The translations under genes and the position numbers were made by a program. From contig CM049309.1 of assembly GCA_026874595.1 (NCBI GenBank), positions 8,585,076 to 8,649,075 of the forward strand: a stretch of DNA of 64,000 nucleotides. Reading direction: 5' to 3'. Position 1 is the stretch's first letter. The number at the start of each line of letters is the position of its first letter. This DNA comes from Sipunculus nudus. Its lineage: Eukaryota > Annelida > Sipuncula > Golfingiida > Sipunculidae. The notes under the pieces are model-generated. The model was not told the DNA's origin, searched no databases, and saw only the letters and a program-made list of their open reading frames with translations. This document shows positions 20,985 through 32,689 of this stretch, piece after piece.

Positions 20985-23826
20985 TTTGAAAAAACTTGGT
21001 TTGCATTTAAAGCGAATCGGGTTTATCATCAGGTCACATGTGAATTGCTGCGCCTTCATTTTTGGTTGACCTCTTACCTTTCCTTGCTGCCCAGTGTCCA
21101 TTTGTGCGTCTGTTTCCACACATAAACCCACATATCTGGGGAACCGTTTGACCGATCAGGCTAAAAATTTTGCACAAATGTAGCCCTTTGATAGCTTTAT
21201 AACATACACTAAAAATGGTGGCACCACCTTCAACCAATTTTGCACAGCGTCCATCTGTTCATCTGCCTTGGGATAATATTACTCATATCTCAGCAGTGGT
21301 TTGACTTATCCACCTGAAATTTTGCAGAATTATACATCCTGGACAGCTTTCTCAATTTTATGACAGGTGGCGCCTACTACATTCACATTTACTCTGTAGA
21401 CATCCAAGCTGATAACTCAGGAACCGTTTGACCGATTGGGCCAAAATTTTGCATGTGTATAGATCTTACATAGCTCTTTATCATAGGCAAAACTGGTGGT
21501 GCCACCTGCAACCTCTTATGCACAGCTTCCATCTGTTCATCTGCCTTAGGTTAAAATCACTCATATCTCAGCAGTGGTTTGACTTTTCCACTTGAAATTT
21601 TGTAGGTATTTTACATCCTTGACAGCTTTCTCGATTTTATGACAGGTGGCGCCACCTACATTCATGTTTACTCTGCAGACATCCAAGCTCATATCTCAGG
21701 AACCATTTGACCGATTAGGCCAAAATTTTGCTTGTGTATAGATCTCACATAGCTCTTCATCATAGGCAAAACTGGTGGCGCCACCTGCAACCTCTTATGC
21801 ACAGCATCCATCTGTTCATCTGCCTTTGGATAATATCACTCATATCTCAGCAGTGGTTTGACTTTTCCACTTGAAATTTTGTAGGTATTTTACATCCTTG
21901 ACAGCTTTCTCGATTTTATGACAGGTGGGGCCACCTACATTCACCTTTACCCTGCAGACATCCAAGCTCATATCTTGGGAACCGTTTGACTGATTGGGCA
22001 AAAAGTTTGCATGTGTATAGATCTCACATAGCTCTTCATCATAGTGTTATGGAGTAGGATAGTACTTGTATATTCTAGCTGTGCATTCATTATGAACATG
22101 ATGCTATAATCATATCTATTAAGATATTTATTTATTGATTCTACTTAGATGCTGTCATACATATATAATCTGCTGCTGTACTGCTTATATTAGGATGTCA
22201 AATAATGTCATCATAGTTGCTGATGTTGGTGGCTGATAATGTTCCAAGACCAGTTTGATGACAGAAGCCTTTATTCAATAGCAAGCGGTCTGGGACAGTC
22301 TCTCTCTCTGAGAGAGCCGCCCAGCCTCCCTGAATCTCTCTCTCTGTGCGCACTACAGATAGTTTTGTTACAGAGCTGTCATGTGACATTTGAGATGTAC
22401 ATATCCATATTTCTGCATTTCGTCATAAAAGCTAAACCTTATTGGATGACCCAAAGTAGGTCACAATTACATCAGAGTTATAAGTGTTCCTCCTACCTTT
22501 CGTGAGATCTGATTGGACAAAAGTTCTATGGAAAATCCCAAGTTTGACCTGACATACATCCAGTTATAGACTGACCTACAAGTCCTATTTGGAGGACAGT
22601 GCTTATATACACATGCGGAGTCTCATTAAATAACATGTTTTAATTGTGTTCTACCATTCCCCCATAAAGACTAAACACATAAGTCATTCTGTGACACTAT
22701 TTCTGTTTGTACAGACTTAAAATAGACCTTATAATGGTTTGGTGTACTGTTCTCTGATTAAACTGGGAGAGAAGCCTATATGTGTGTGACCGGATGACTG
22801 GTTGTCGGGTGTCATCAATTATGAGAAGTCATTAATTGTTCAGTCTGACATGCCTGAAACTGAGCTTAAATTTGTGAAATATGAAATTTGAAATATTCCT
22901 TGAAATATGTGTTAAGTCACAAATATGCACTTTCCTACTCCATAACAATAGGCAAAACTGGTGGCGCCATCTGCAACCACTTATGCACAGCGTCCATCTG
23001 TTCATCTGCTTTGGGATAAAATCGCTCATATCTCAGCAGTGGTTTGACTTATCCACCTGAAATTTTGCAGGTTTATACATCATGGACAGGTTTCTCGATT
23101 TTATGACAGGTGGCGCCACCTACATTCACATTTACTCTGTAGACATCCAAGATCATATCTCAGGAACCGTTTGACTGATTAGGCCAAAATTTTGCATGTG
23201 TATAGATCTCACATAGCTCTTCATCATAGGCAAAACTGGTGGTGCCACCTGCAAACATTTTATGCACAGCATCCATCTGTTCATCTGCCTTAGGTTAAAA
23301 TCACTCATATCTCAGCAGTGGTTTGACTTATCCACCTGAAATTTTGCAGGTATTTTACATCATTGACAGCTTTCTCGATTTTATGACAGGTGTCGCCACC
23401 TACATTCACATTTACTCTGCAGACATCCAAGCTCATATCTAGGGAACCGTTTGACCGATTAGGCCAAAATTTTGCATGTGTATAGATCTCCATGGCACTT
23501 CATTATAGGCAAAACTGGTGGCGCCGCCTGCAACCACTTATGCACAGCATCCATCTGTTGATCTGCTTTGGGATAAAATCACTCATATCTCAGCAGTGGT
23601 TTGACTTATCCACCTGAAATTATGCAGGTTTATACATCCTGGACAATTTTCTCGATTTTATGACAGGTGGCACCACCTACATTCACGTTTAAGCTGCAGA
23701 CATCCATGCTAATATGCAACACACCACGCTCTATTCCCCTTCCCACTTAATCCATGCCTCACTTCACCCGTCCCACTCTGATTTCTGCAGATACACATAG
23801 TGGCTTGTCGACTACCCATATTCTGG
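20985..23826 (+). mobile_element. HLE-3, large copy interrupted by a solo LTR
   Basis: Units of about 277 bp carry ATATCTCAGGAACCGTTTGACCG, CAAAATTTTGCATGTGTATAG, GGTGGCGCCACCTGCAAC and GTCCATCTGTTCATCTGC. The head (GTATCCGCC) is missing. The 3' end has CTCTGATTTCTGCAGATAC, a hairpin with stems GTAGTGG-like and CGACTAC, and ATTCTGG in place of ATTCTAG. The solo LTR splits it at 22045-22947. Confidence 0.8.
22045..22947 (-). mobile_element. Solo LTR related to the 9-13 kb element
   Basis: It is inserted in an HLE-3 unit with a 4-bp duplication ATAG (22041-22044 and 22948-22951); removing it restores the unit. Its two ends are perfect inverted repeats of 15 bp (TGTTATGGAGTAGGA and its complement). 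The middle matches the 9-kb LTRs, including the minus-strand AATAAA, the CT-rich stretch and the TATATAAG box, with an indel-rich difference near 22485-22570. The U5-side 170 bp is replaced by sequence found inverted at 10467-10637. Confidence 0.8.
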
Positions 23827-23944
23827 TTTTAAAATGTCCTAGTCCGAAACTTGCGGGTCAGAAACGTCCATTTTGCTGAAATCATAATGACTAAGGTAGA
23901 TATGCAGGACTTAGGAGGATCAATATTAAATTTTTAAAATAAAC

Positions 23945-25770
23945 CTCCATCCATACTCCTAAACTTTGCACAGGTTCGCATCAGTTCCTGTTGGCCTTGT
24001 CTTAGATTTAATAGGGAAAAAGCTAAAAAATCTTTAAAAATTTTCTTCTACGAAATTGTCCAGCCAGATTGTCCTATATTTCACAGAAATGATCCCTGGA
24101 ACAATCTCTTGGCTGGAGCTATCATCACCAAATTTTATGCCAATGTTGGTCACATAGGTCATATCTGAAATTGAGAGTTGGTGGCGCCACCTGCATTGGC
24201 TTTTTTTTTTTACGGGGTCATCAGTGCCTGTATCACACTGAGGGCTTAAAAAAAATTCTTCTCTGAAACCATTTGGCCAAAATGTTTAATATCACACAGA
24301 AATGATCCTAGGGTAGTGTTTTCTGAAGTTTGTTCAAATGGTCTCAGTTCAGTGACTTTTGGCTAAGTTATGGGAAGCTGAATTTAGTCATATGCCATAA
24401 CAGCCCATTTTAGTTCAGTGGCTACAAAGATCTTCTTCTCAAAAACCACTGGGCCAATTTCTTAAATCTCACACATTAATTATCCTCAGATGTTGATAAT
24501 TCAAGTTTGTTCAAGTGGTTTTGGTTCAGTGCTTTTTGGCTGAGTTACGTGTTGATCAAACTTAGCCAGTTTGCTGTATCTTCCTATATGAGTTATAAAC
24601 CTGCGAAACGTTTTTTGACTGTTGCCACTGAAGCCATTTTGTTAAATATTTTACAAGAATAATCCCTACAATAATTCTTATAATAATTTTCATTAATGGT
24701 TCCACATTGGAATGATTTTTGGCAGAATTATGGAGATTGAATTGAGTCATTTTACCATTATGTTAGCTGTGTGATGCTGTTACATCTATCCTGGCACCAG
24801 TTTATCAGCATCTATTACATCATGCCACTAGACATTTAGATTTCAGGTTATCTTTGGTTAATATTGACAAGAAATTTTTTTTGAAAGCTTAGATTTATGA
24901 TTTAAGTTATTCATCATACCAGGCAATGAGATATTCATGTATATTCAGCTCTCTGTGACTATATAAAAACAACTACATGGATTATAAATTATTGGTATCC
25001 CTACTTAACTTAATTCAAGAATTTGCCATAAAAATGAGATATATCTGTATTTTAATTTTGCATTCAGTATGCATCTGTAATAATTTTACATGAATTCCTG
25101 ATTTCTTTTTTTATAAAAAGTCAGCTGTAAAGCATTTTGTATTGGGAAAATTAATTTCAAAGTTATTTCAAGTAGGGATCAGTGCAGTAGCTGCATTCTA
25201 TTTATAGCTTTGTCAGACTGCTCACTGCATCAGATTTGGCACTTAAGTTCAGCCTGGATCTATTTATAGCTTTGGCAGACTGCCAACTGTGTCAGATGAT
25301 GCAACAGGTCAAGAGTTTTCTCAGTGCAGCCAAGTACAGGTCAAAAGTTCACTCAGTCTAGCCAGGTGCAGGTCAAGAGTTCACTCACTGCAGTAGCTTG
25401 AGGCAGCAATTTGTCACTGTTCACTTGGGGGCAACTGCCTAACTCACCTAAGCCTTGTCAGCCCAGTGCATCAAACATCTATGGGTCTTTGATGGTATTC
25501 TCATTAACAAGACAGGTGGTGCCACCTACATTGACTTTTGCAGTGTATGCGCCTGCTTATTTCTACAGAGGAATTGGATACAACAGCGTAAAAATAGGCA
25601 TGTTTATACATATCTGGTAGCTTTATAGTGTACAAGACTGGTGACGCCACCTACAATAATTTTTGCAGAGTGAATGGCCCTGCTTATTTTACAGGAGGGG
25701 TTTGACATATCAGTCTGACATGGGGCATATGTTTATATCTCTTCATTGTTTACAAGACTGGTGTTTTTTG
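23945..25770 (+). mobile_element. HLE-5, copy without head
   Basis: It matches the HLE-5 body of 62.4-64 kb and 55.8-57.6 kb in order: TTAGATTTAATAGGG, GATCCCTGGAACAATCTCT, GGTGGCGCCACCTGCATTGG, GGGCCAATTTCTTAAATC, CACCAGTTTATCAGCATC. It continues into a segment (TTTATAGCTTTGGCAGACTG) shared with 57.14-57.33 kb. No ORF of note. Confidence 0.65.
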
Positions 25771-25771
25771 T

Positions 25772-25870
25772 GGATACCATGTTTTCAGTCAGACGCCGCT
25801 GCTGCTGCAACCGCCACTGCCACATAGGTTTCCTGAGAACTCCTCAGTAAACACTGGGCAGATTTTTTTA
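25772..25870 (+). mobile_element. HLE-3 head fragment
   Basis: GGATACCATGTTTTCAGTC, a GCCGCTGCTGCTGC run and GGTTTCCTGAGAACTCCTC match the 5' region of the HLE-3 copies at 37.9, 46.0 and 49.2 kb. It is truncated on both sides. Confidence 0.6.
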
Positions 25871-26761
25871 AATTCGGAATTATGATCAGGTGTGCTAAAT
25901 TTGTACCTGATAAAATATGCCTTGAAATCATTTGCTTACTCCTGTAAATGATAGTTGAAAACAGTCAACCAGGCGCAATGGCAGGTGTCAACATAAACAC
26001 AGTGTGTTTGGCCATGTGCAGCGTGGAGCCACAACACTTGTCAATCTGGAGATGCCCTGACTGACTTGGGCAAAAAATATAATCATCGTTCCCCAGCTTA
26101 ACCAAAGCATGTTGCCCCTATTAATCAGACCCCGGTCATATGGCCTTGTTATGGTAAACAGACACACGTGGACTGTGTTTACCAACACACACATGGTCAT
26201 AACAAGGTGTTAAACAGCCATATGCGAGGAAATGAGACTGTGTGCTGGGATGGTTCATTGGGAAACCTTTGTATAAAACAAAACTGAACTGATAATGTGA
26301 AAGAAAAGACTTAATATTGATCCTGATAATATCCCTTTAATGGGCAAGTTGGTGAAAGTCCAGTTATTGTGTCTCCACTGGTGAAAAAGGGAAAGAAATT
26401 CGCCACCATATTTTTTGTTTCAAGTGTCCTAAGAACAATACATATTTTGTGTGGCCTGATCATGAGGGCAGATTAAACACATCACCAGAAAGATACATAT
26501 TTGAACACCACACAAGTTCTGTGATACCTTTAAATGAATACTTTAAAAAGAACAGGGGAAGACCATCAAATAGCAATAATACTGGGGACTTGCTATTTCT
26601 TAGTCAAAAAGGAGGATCTGCCAAAAAATAGGAGGGGCTTTTCCATAAAATGACAATGTGTATATGGTCTTTGAGAAATATTTGAGTCATTTCTTGTATT
26701 AAGTTTTGTGTTACCCTGAAGTTGAATTGTGAGCATGTTTGAGCAAGGTGGGAGTTTAAAC
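25871..26761. other. Unique DNA, no supported gene
   Basis: Frames at 25988-26200 (minus) and 26449-26631 (plus) lack recognisable motifs or splice context. Nothing else was assigned. Confidence 0.35.
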
Positions 26762-26844
26762 AGTGAAACCTCTACAATGTTGGCACCTCTATAAAGTCAG
26801 CCATTTGGCCCAGTGCGAAGGGAAAACATTGTAGAGGTTTCACT
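26762..26844. repeat. 83-bp perfect hairpin built on a 17-bp module
   Basis: AGTGAAACCTCTACAATGTT (26762-26781) and its exact complement (26825-26844) flank 43 bp. The left arm and loop fall into 17-bp steps: GAAACCTCTACAATGTT, GGCACCTCTATAAAGTC, AGCCATTTGGCCCAGTG. It could be a tiny MITE or a palindromic rearrangement of the 17-bp repeat seen at 28.9, 36-37.7 and 58.5 kb. Confidence 0.8.
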
Positions 26845-26873
26845 ATATATGGCGGCTAAGAAAGCAACATAAA

Positions 26874-27811
26874 CTAGAATACGGGTAGTTGACAAGTGTA
26901 TCCGCCGAAATCAGAGTAGGAAGGGTGAAGTGAGGCATGGATTGAGTGGCTCGGGGAAATAGACAGGATGTTTTGCATATAAGCATGGATGACGCGAAAC
27001 CAGAGTGGGACAGCTAGGTGAAGTGAGGCATGGATTGAGTGGCGAGGAGAAACAGAGAGAGGTTTGTTGCATATAAGCATGGATGTCTGCTGCAGAAATG
27101 TGTATGAAGGTGGCGTCACCTGCCACAAAATCCAGAAAGTTATCCATGTTGTATACTATTGCAAAATTTAGAGCAGATAAGTCAAAGCACTGCCGAGATA
27201 TGAGTGATCACAGGCGCTTGAATCGCTATTTGTGTTGATCTTGGTTTAAATAGTGTTCAATTTACCTTAACAACAATCCCCTACCGTTTAATGAGCTTTA
27301 AACCATGTTATATCGTTTGCCGGTACTTGTTTATATAATAGATACACAAGGCCGGCATCCAAGTCTGCTGACGGGTATGCGCTAATACAAGAAATCAATT
27401 GAAATTCCCAAATATTTCAAAGATTTTCGAGGGAAGAAACTTACAGTGGTTAAATGGCCAGTTCTTCTTTCTATAAAAGCATCAACGATTCCAATACACA
27501 CGGTGTACCACTTGTAATGAGCTCTTATTTGTAACTAGTCTGCATCCATTAAGCAGCTGTTACCACAAACAAGGAAATCCCCATGTATCTTGGTCAGCAG
27601 TAAGGATTCCCCCCCTGGAACCTAACACCTGATTGGTTGATAATGATGGAAATAGTAATCTGGGATAAATCTGTCTGTTCGTCGCTTAATGGATACAGAC
27701 TCGTCCGCAGTTCTAAAAGAGTTCTATTCCAGAAACGAACACAGCGGCAGTGGCGGCGGAACCTGGTCAAAAACACAGTATCTGCAAAACCTCATTTTGG
27801 CGGATACAATA
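26874..27811 (-). mobile_element. HLE-3, minus strand, both ends present
   Basis: The 3' end is at the left: CTAG at 26874-26877, then GAATACGGGTAGTTG and GTATCCGCC in complement. The subterminal part (AAGTGAGGCATGGATTGAGTGG) occurs twice. The 5' end is at the right: GTATCCGCCAAAA read leftwards from about 27810, with GGTTCCGCCGCCACTGCCGC. The centre (about 27210-27600) does not resemble other HLE-3 units. Confidence 0.65.
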
Positions 27812-27815
27812 ATAA

Positions 27816-28848
27816 CTAGAATATCAGCAAAAGCTGACAAAAGCCCTCAGCCAAAAGAACAGTGTTTAGAGGTGGTAACAGTAACAAGTACTAAATATCT
27901 GTTCTCACATGGATGTATATCTGTACATGTCTCAGTTATAAATTTAAAATGGAGAGGTATGTATACCATGATTCATAACAATCCACCAAATGCTTCCTGA
28001 AAAATAAGCTTCTAAGTTTTATTCTATTATAAGCTCTGCGACCTTGGAAAGTAGGTCAAGGTAAAACATCTTCGAACATGAACGAGATTTTTGTCGATAT
28101 ACATATTCACCAAAGAAATAAAATTCCTATTGTGAATCCTTTTAGAGATATCCCGCTCACAAGGCCAAAGTTGAAAAATCCAAGAAAAATTCAATAAAAA
28201 ATCAGAAATTGCAGGTGGCGCCCCCAAACTTGTGCAGCAGTTACAGACCATCAGTCCCTATGATCATAGTAAGTATTGTGAAAATCCATCCAATGGTTCC
28301 TGAGAAATAAGCTTCTAAATGTTTTTCCTATAATCAGCTCTAAAACGTAGAAAAATAGGTCAAGGTCACCCATCTTCGAACTTGACCGAGATTTTGTCAA
28401 TATACATCTTCACCGAAAAAATAAAATTCTTATGGTGAATCCTTTTCAAGATATCCCGCTCACAAGCCCAAAGTTGAAAAATCCGATAAAAATTCATTAA
28501 AAATCAGAAATTGTAGGTGGCGCCACCAAACTTGTAAAGCAGGTACAGACTATCAGTCCCGATAATCATAGTAAGTTTTGTGAAAATCCACCAAATGGTT
28601 CCTGAGTAATAAGCATCTAAGTGTTTTTCTATAATCAGCTCTAAAATGTAGAAAAATAGGTCAAGGTCACCCATCTTCGAACTTGACCGAGATTTTGTCA
28701 ATATACATCTTCACCGAGAAAATAAAATTCTGACGGTGAATCCTTTTCAAGATATCCCGCTCACAAGGTAAAAGTTAACAGATGCCGGACGGACGGACGG
28801 ACAGCTTGGGTGACGACAATAGCCCATCAGCCTAAGGGCTGAGGGCTA
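27816..28848 (-). mobile_element. HLE-6, complete minus-strand copy
   Basis: The 5' hairpin is at 28821-28847 (arms AGCCCATCAGCC and GCTGAGGGCT on the plus strand), preceded by GGACGGACGGACGG. About 2.5 units of about 305 bp carry AGGTCAAGGTCACCCATC, GATATCCCGCTCACAAGG and GGTGGCGCCACC. The 3' end at the left, read on the minus strand, has GGCTGAGGGCT complementary to the 5' arm. The hairpin CAGCTTTTGCTG follows, then ATATTCTAG before TT. The overlapping frames are repeat by-products. Confidence 0.8.
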
Positions 28849-28879
28849 AAAAAGGAGAAAAAGTGAATCTGGCAAAAAG

Positions 28880-28947
28880 TGCCCACTATATAGAGATGCC
28901 CACTGTATGGAGGTGCCAACTATATAGAAGTGCCCACAATATGGAGG
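28880..28947 (+). repeat. Four exact-period copies of a 17-bp module
   Basis: TGCCCACTATATAGAGA, TGCCCACTGTATGGAGG, TGCCAACTATATAGAAG and TGCCCACAATATGGAGG start at 28880, 28897, 28914 and 28931. The module matches the monomer of the 36-37.7 kb array in length and layout. Confidence 0.85.
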
Positions 28948-29384
28948 TGGTTAGAGAGAGATTCCACTGTTCTTGTACTGACTGGTGCCTCTCTGGCTTG
29001 TTTGAGTTTATTCAGGGTTTTAAATTGTACCATTTGACCATCTGGTTAGTGTGAGCAGGATATATCCAGATTTAAAGTGAGCAACCTAACTCTTCATGCT
29101 GTGTCCTTACCGCATAATTTATTGAAATTTCAGCCTTAAATATTGCCTGTGTGGAATAAATAAAGATATTTGATCAAAAAAGGAAAGGTTTATTTTGTCA
29201 GATATGTATTATAAGAGGCTGTAAGTCAGGTTCCTATGATGTTTTTGACACGTTAATCAGAAGCAGTTGTGCAATACATTTGTCAAACCAAGGACTGCAG
29301 TTTCTTATGCGTGCACAAAAGTTATCCCTCTCTAATTAATTAAGGATCAAAGAGGAGAAAAATGAAATATGTCTTTGAACTGAT

Positions 29385-29515
29385 TGATCGAGTGTCTTTT
29401 ATTTCCTCTTGTGAATGTAGATTACAGTGAATATTTGTCTTTATTTCCTCCAATGAATGAAGATCACAAGGATTGGATGTCTTTATTTCCTCCAGCAGCA
29501 GAAGATCAAAGGTGA
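29385..29515 (+). repeat. Three-copy tandem repeat of about 45 bp
   Basis: Each copy has TGTCTTTATTTCCTC followed by a variable part with GAATG or AGATCA. The minus-strand open frame (LEEIKT repeated) reflects the repeat period and is not evidence of a gene. Confidence 0.6.
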
Positions 29516-30152
29516 ATGTATGTTTAGCAAGAAACCACAATAACTGAACATGAATGGACATATGATTAATACATTAGGGTTATAATACAGCAGTTTGGTA
29601 TAAATTAACCTTTACAGGTTTATAATTTACATAAAATTTACTTTTTTTCATACTGTGACTTCTCACATTTTTAACTTATTTTCCAATAAACTAACCTAGG
29701 TTGCATGTAGAGTTGATTGATTGTTTGACAGCAGGTGTCCCTGCAGAGAAGACAATGTGTCTTAGACATGGAGGAACCGTAGATTCTGCCAAGTGAAAAT
29801 GTCAAAGATCCAGCTATATGTCCAGACGTCGGGCCCCGCTTTCCTCAATAAAAGTAAAAATGTGTATTGCTCCCAGTGTAGGAGAAACCAGAGTTTTCTG
29901 CATGCATGGGCTTGACCCCTTTTGTGAGAGGAGGCATAAAATTGATCCAATCTTGCCTGGCCTCTCAGAAAAGGTCATCATAGACAAGAGTGGATGCCAG
30001 TTTGTTCCATCATAAAATGTAGTTTTAGCCAGTGATATGATGAAGTTAACATTTTTTCAATAATTTGTACCAGATGGTTTGACAGTGCTTTAAACTCAGG
30101 GAAAATTTGCTTGATACACATACGAATAAAATGGAACTTTCTGTTCATTTTT

Positions 30153-30445
30153 AGCTCAGCTGACTGTAAGTCAACTGAGGTATAGGTATGGCACATTGTC
30201 CGTTGTCTTTCTGGCCATTTTGCCATCTCCTTGGAAACCTGAAATTAGGTCACTGCGACCTATATCCTCTGAGCTATTGGGCTTGTAAGTACCCATCAGA
30301 ATAATAAAAAATTTGATAGAAAACCTCCAATATCTTAATAATTGATGCATGGATTGTCATGAATTGTGCCTTGAATATTGACCATGACTAGTTTTGTCAG
30401 TTTCCAGAAAGTGGTGGTGCCACCTCAATTTTTTCACTATAAAAT
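30153..30445 (+). mobile_element. HLE-2 fragment
   Basis: AGCTCAGCTGACTGTAAGTC follows a T-run. A short head and one unit follow (GGAAACCTGAAATTAGGTC, GGTGGTGCCACCTCAATT). The 3' end is absent. Confidence 0.6.
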
Positions 30446-30471
30446 GACAACTTCATGTCAGTTTCTCAGCT

Positions 30472-30745
30472 GTGATTCCATCTGGTGTCCCAAAACCTTG
30501 TGTGTTTATAGATCACAAGTGGATGCCCTATAGTAATCACCCTGTCTGTCTGTCTGTTTGTCTGTCTGTGTGTCTGTCCAACCCTCCAGCTAACAAATTT
30601 CTTTCCAGATGATAGCTCCTGGTTGGATTGACATATGGATTTCAAACATGACTTGCACATGGCCCACCACTAAAGAGAGAACCTGTATGATTTTTGGGTC
30701 ATGAGGTCAAAGGTCAAGGTCACAAGACTCACTTAGTTTCAAGAC
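30472..30745 (+). mobile_element. HLE-4 head fragment
   Basis: GTCCCAAAACCTTGTGTG, the GTCTGTCTGTTTGTCTG microsatellite, one unit and AGGTCAAAGGTCAAGGTCA (30703-30721). The element is cut off where the 54-bp minisatellite begins. Confidence 0.65.
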
Positions 30746-31490
30746 TCACTTGGTGGTTCTGGTTTTTGGTTCCCCTCAACAACACTTGCTGTTAGTTGGC
30801 CATCAACAAGTTCTAGTGTTTGGTTCCCCTCAACAACACTTAGTTTTTGTTGGCCATTAACAAGTTCTAGTGTTGGTTCTCCTCAGCAACACCTGGTTTT
30901 ATGTTCCCAACAAGTTCTGGTGTTTGGTTCACTTGGTGTTTGTTGGCCATCAACAAGTTCTAGTTTTTGGTTCTCCTCAACAACACTTTGTGTTTGCTGG
31001 CCGTCAACAAATTCTACTTGTTTAGTTCCACTCAGCAACACTTGGTGGTCCTAGTTTTTGGTTCCCCTTAACAACACTTGGTGTTTGTTGGCCATCAACA
31101 AGTTCTAGTGTTTGGTTCCCCTCAACAACACGTTGTTTGTTTGTCACCATAAAGTTCTGGTGTTTTGTTCCCATCAACAAAACTTGGTGTTTGTTGTTGA
31201 CCACAAGTTCTGCTTTTGGGTTCACATCAAGATCACTTTGTGGTTGTTGGTCACCAACCAGTTCTGGTGTATGGTTCAAATCAAAACACTTGATGTTTTT
31301 TGTCACCAATAACTTCTAATGTTTGGTTTCCATCAAGATCACTTGGTGTTTGTTGGCCACCAACAAGTTCTAGTGTTTGGTTCCCATCAACAACACTTGG
31401 GGTTTGTTGGCCATCAACATGTCCTGGTGTTTGGGTCCATCAACAACACTTGGTGTTTGTTGGTCATCAACATGCTTGTTTTCTCTGACC
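30746..31490 (+). repeat. 54-bp minisatellite, about 14 degenerate copies
   Basis: The typical unit reads GGTTCCCCTCAACAACACTT, then GGTGTTTGTTGG, then CCATCAACAAGTTCTAGTGTTT. The unit is two related 27-bp halves (CAACAACACTTGGTGTTTG and CAACAAGTTCTAGTGTTTG). Since 54 is divisible by 3, open frames run on both strands. None has a start context, splice sites or a recognised domain. Confidence 0.8.
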
Positions 31491-31499
31491 AACAATAAT

Positions 31500-32680
31500 G
31501 GTTGTTTGGTCTCAAGGTTATTATGAGGAAATGTATAATAGTGCTTTGTCATAGCATTTTCTTATTGAGTGAAAAACATTTACCAAAAAACTGTTTTGGC
31601 TCTATTTTGTGATTAAGATGTGTAACAAGTTTCCAAAGTGTTTCATGAAGTTTAGTTTAGCTGTTTCTGATTTGAAAACAAATGGACCAACATCATTTCC
31701 TTTCTTTTGGATTAAAAACTTCAAAATTAAGTTCACTTTAGTAGCAGATACAGTCTGGTATCCCTTTTTTTGTGTATTATAGAATTTATTTTAATCATCA
31801 ATTTGACCTTCAGACATATCATTCACTTCCTGCAGATATATTAACAAAATGCAAAATATCATAGGTCTGTTATATTGGCAAAAAGGGGCTGTTAAGAAAC
31901 CAAGATCAAATAATTGTTTCTGAATTAATACAAAAAAAAAATTCTTGAAGTTTGACATATGGGCTGTGATGGAGCAAGCATCCCACTTATTAAACGCACC
32001 TCTGGTATTGGCCAGGTAGACCTCACTTAGCTGACGGTAACCTGCAGCTGGATTATCTTCAGCATGCCATAGGAGGAAGACCTGCATATGCATGATCTTA
32101 TTGTATCAGAAGAATTTTAAATAGGGGGTCTGTCTGGTGGGGGCAAAGCTCTGATGGCATTTCTCTAAGGAAATGTGACTAGGCATATTAAAACCTGTGA
32201 TAAAAATGGAGATTGTATGGTATAATTGGAACTTATAGGATCGCCAATTTACCCAGGAGAATGAACTGAATATGAGAGTAGTCCATCTTGACACCACATA
32301 CAGTGCAGAAAGACCCTCAGGTAAAAAGAATGTGCTCCGGTACAGAACTGTCCACCCATTATTCTTTACCTCCGTGGCTTGAATTCTAATTCACTTTTGT
32401 TCTGTTCTGGTTTTGAGTGTGAATAAATCCAGTCCAGATTGTATGAATTAATGTTATGATCATTTTTGCCAAAGTAGGTTTTGCTTTCAGCTTTGTTGCT
32501 TTAAACTTACAAAAATTGGTCAGAGGATGGAGCCTGTTAGTATCACATATTTTAGATTACTAAGGTCTGAGAATACTGCTTTATTACTAATGCCAGTGAT
32601 ATAGTCTGCTGCCTTTCTGCAATATTTCTATTTTTTTTTTTTGTTTGAATTTTATTCAACTTTTCACATGACTTTATGTA
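31500..32680. other. Unique AT-rich DNA, no supported gene
   Basis: Minus-strand frames at 31791-32093 and 32106-32297 are isolated and carry no recognisable motif. Nothing else was assigned. Confidence 0.35.
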
Positions 32681-32689
32681 TCATCCTAA

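Noticed and set aside
27689-28000. Plus-strand 103-codon frame starting MDTDSSAVLKEF.
   Set aside because: It lies across the 5' head of a minus-strand HLE-3 and the 3' end of a minus-strand HLE-6. The GGC-rich part is the complement of the HLE-3 head.
31022-31552. Open frames on both strands across the 54-bp minisatellite.
   Set aside because: The period is divisible by three, so stops are absent by construction. There is no start or splice support.
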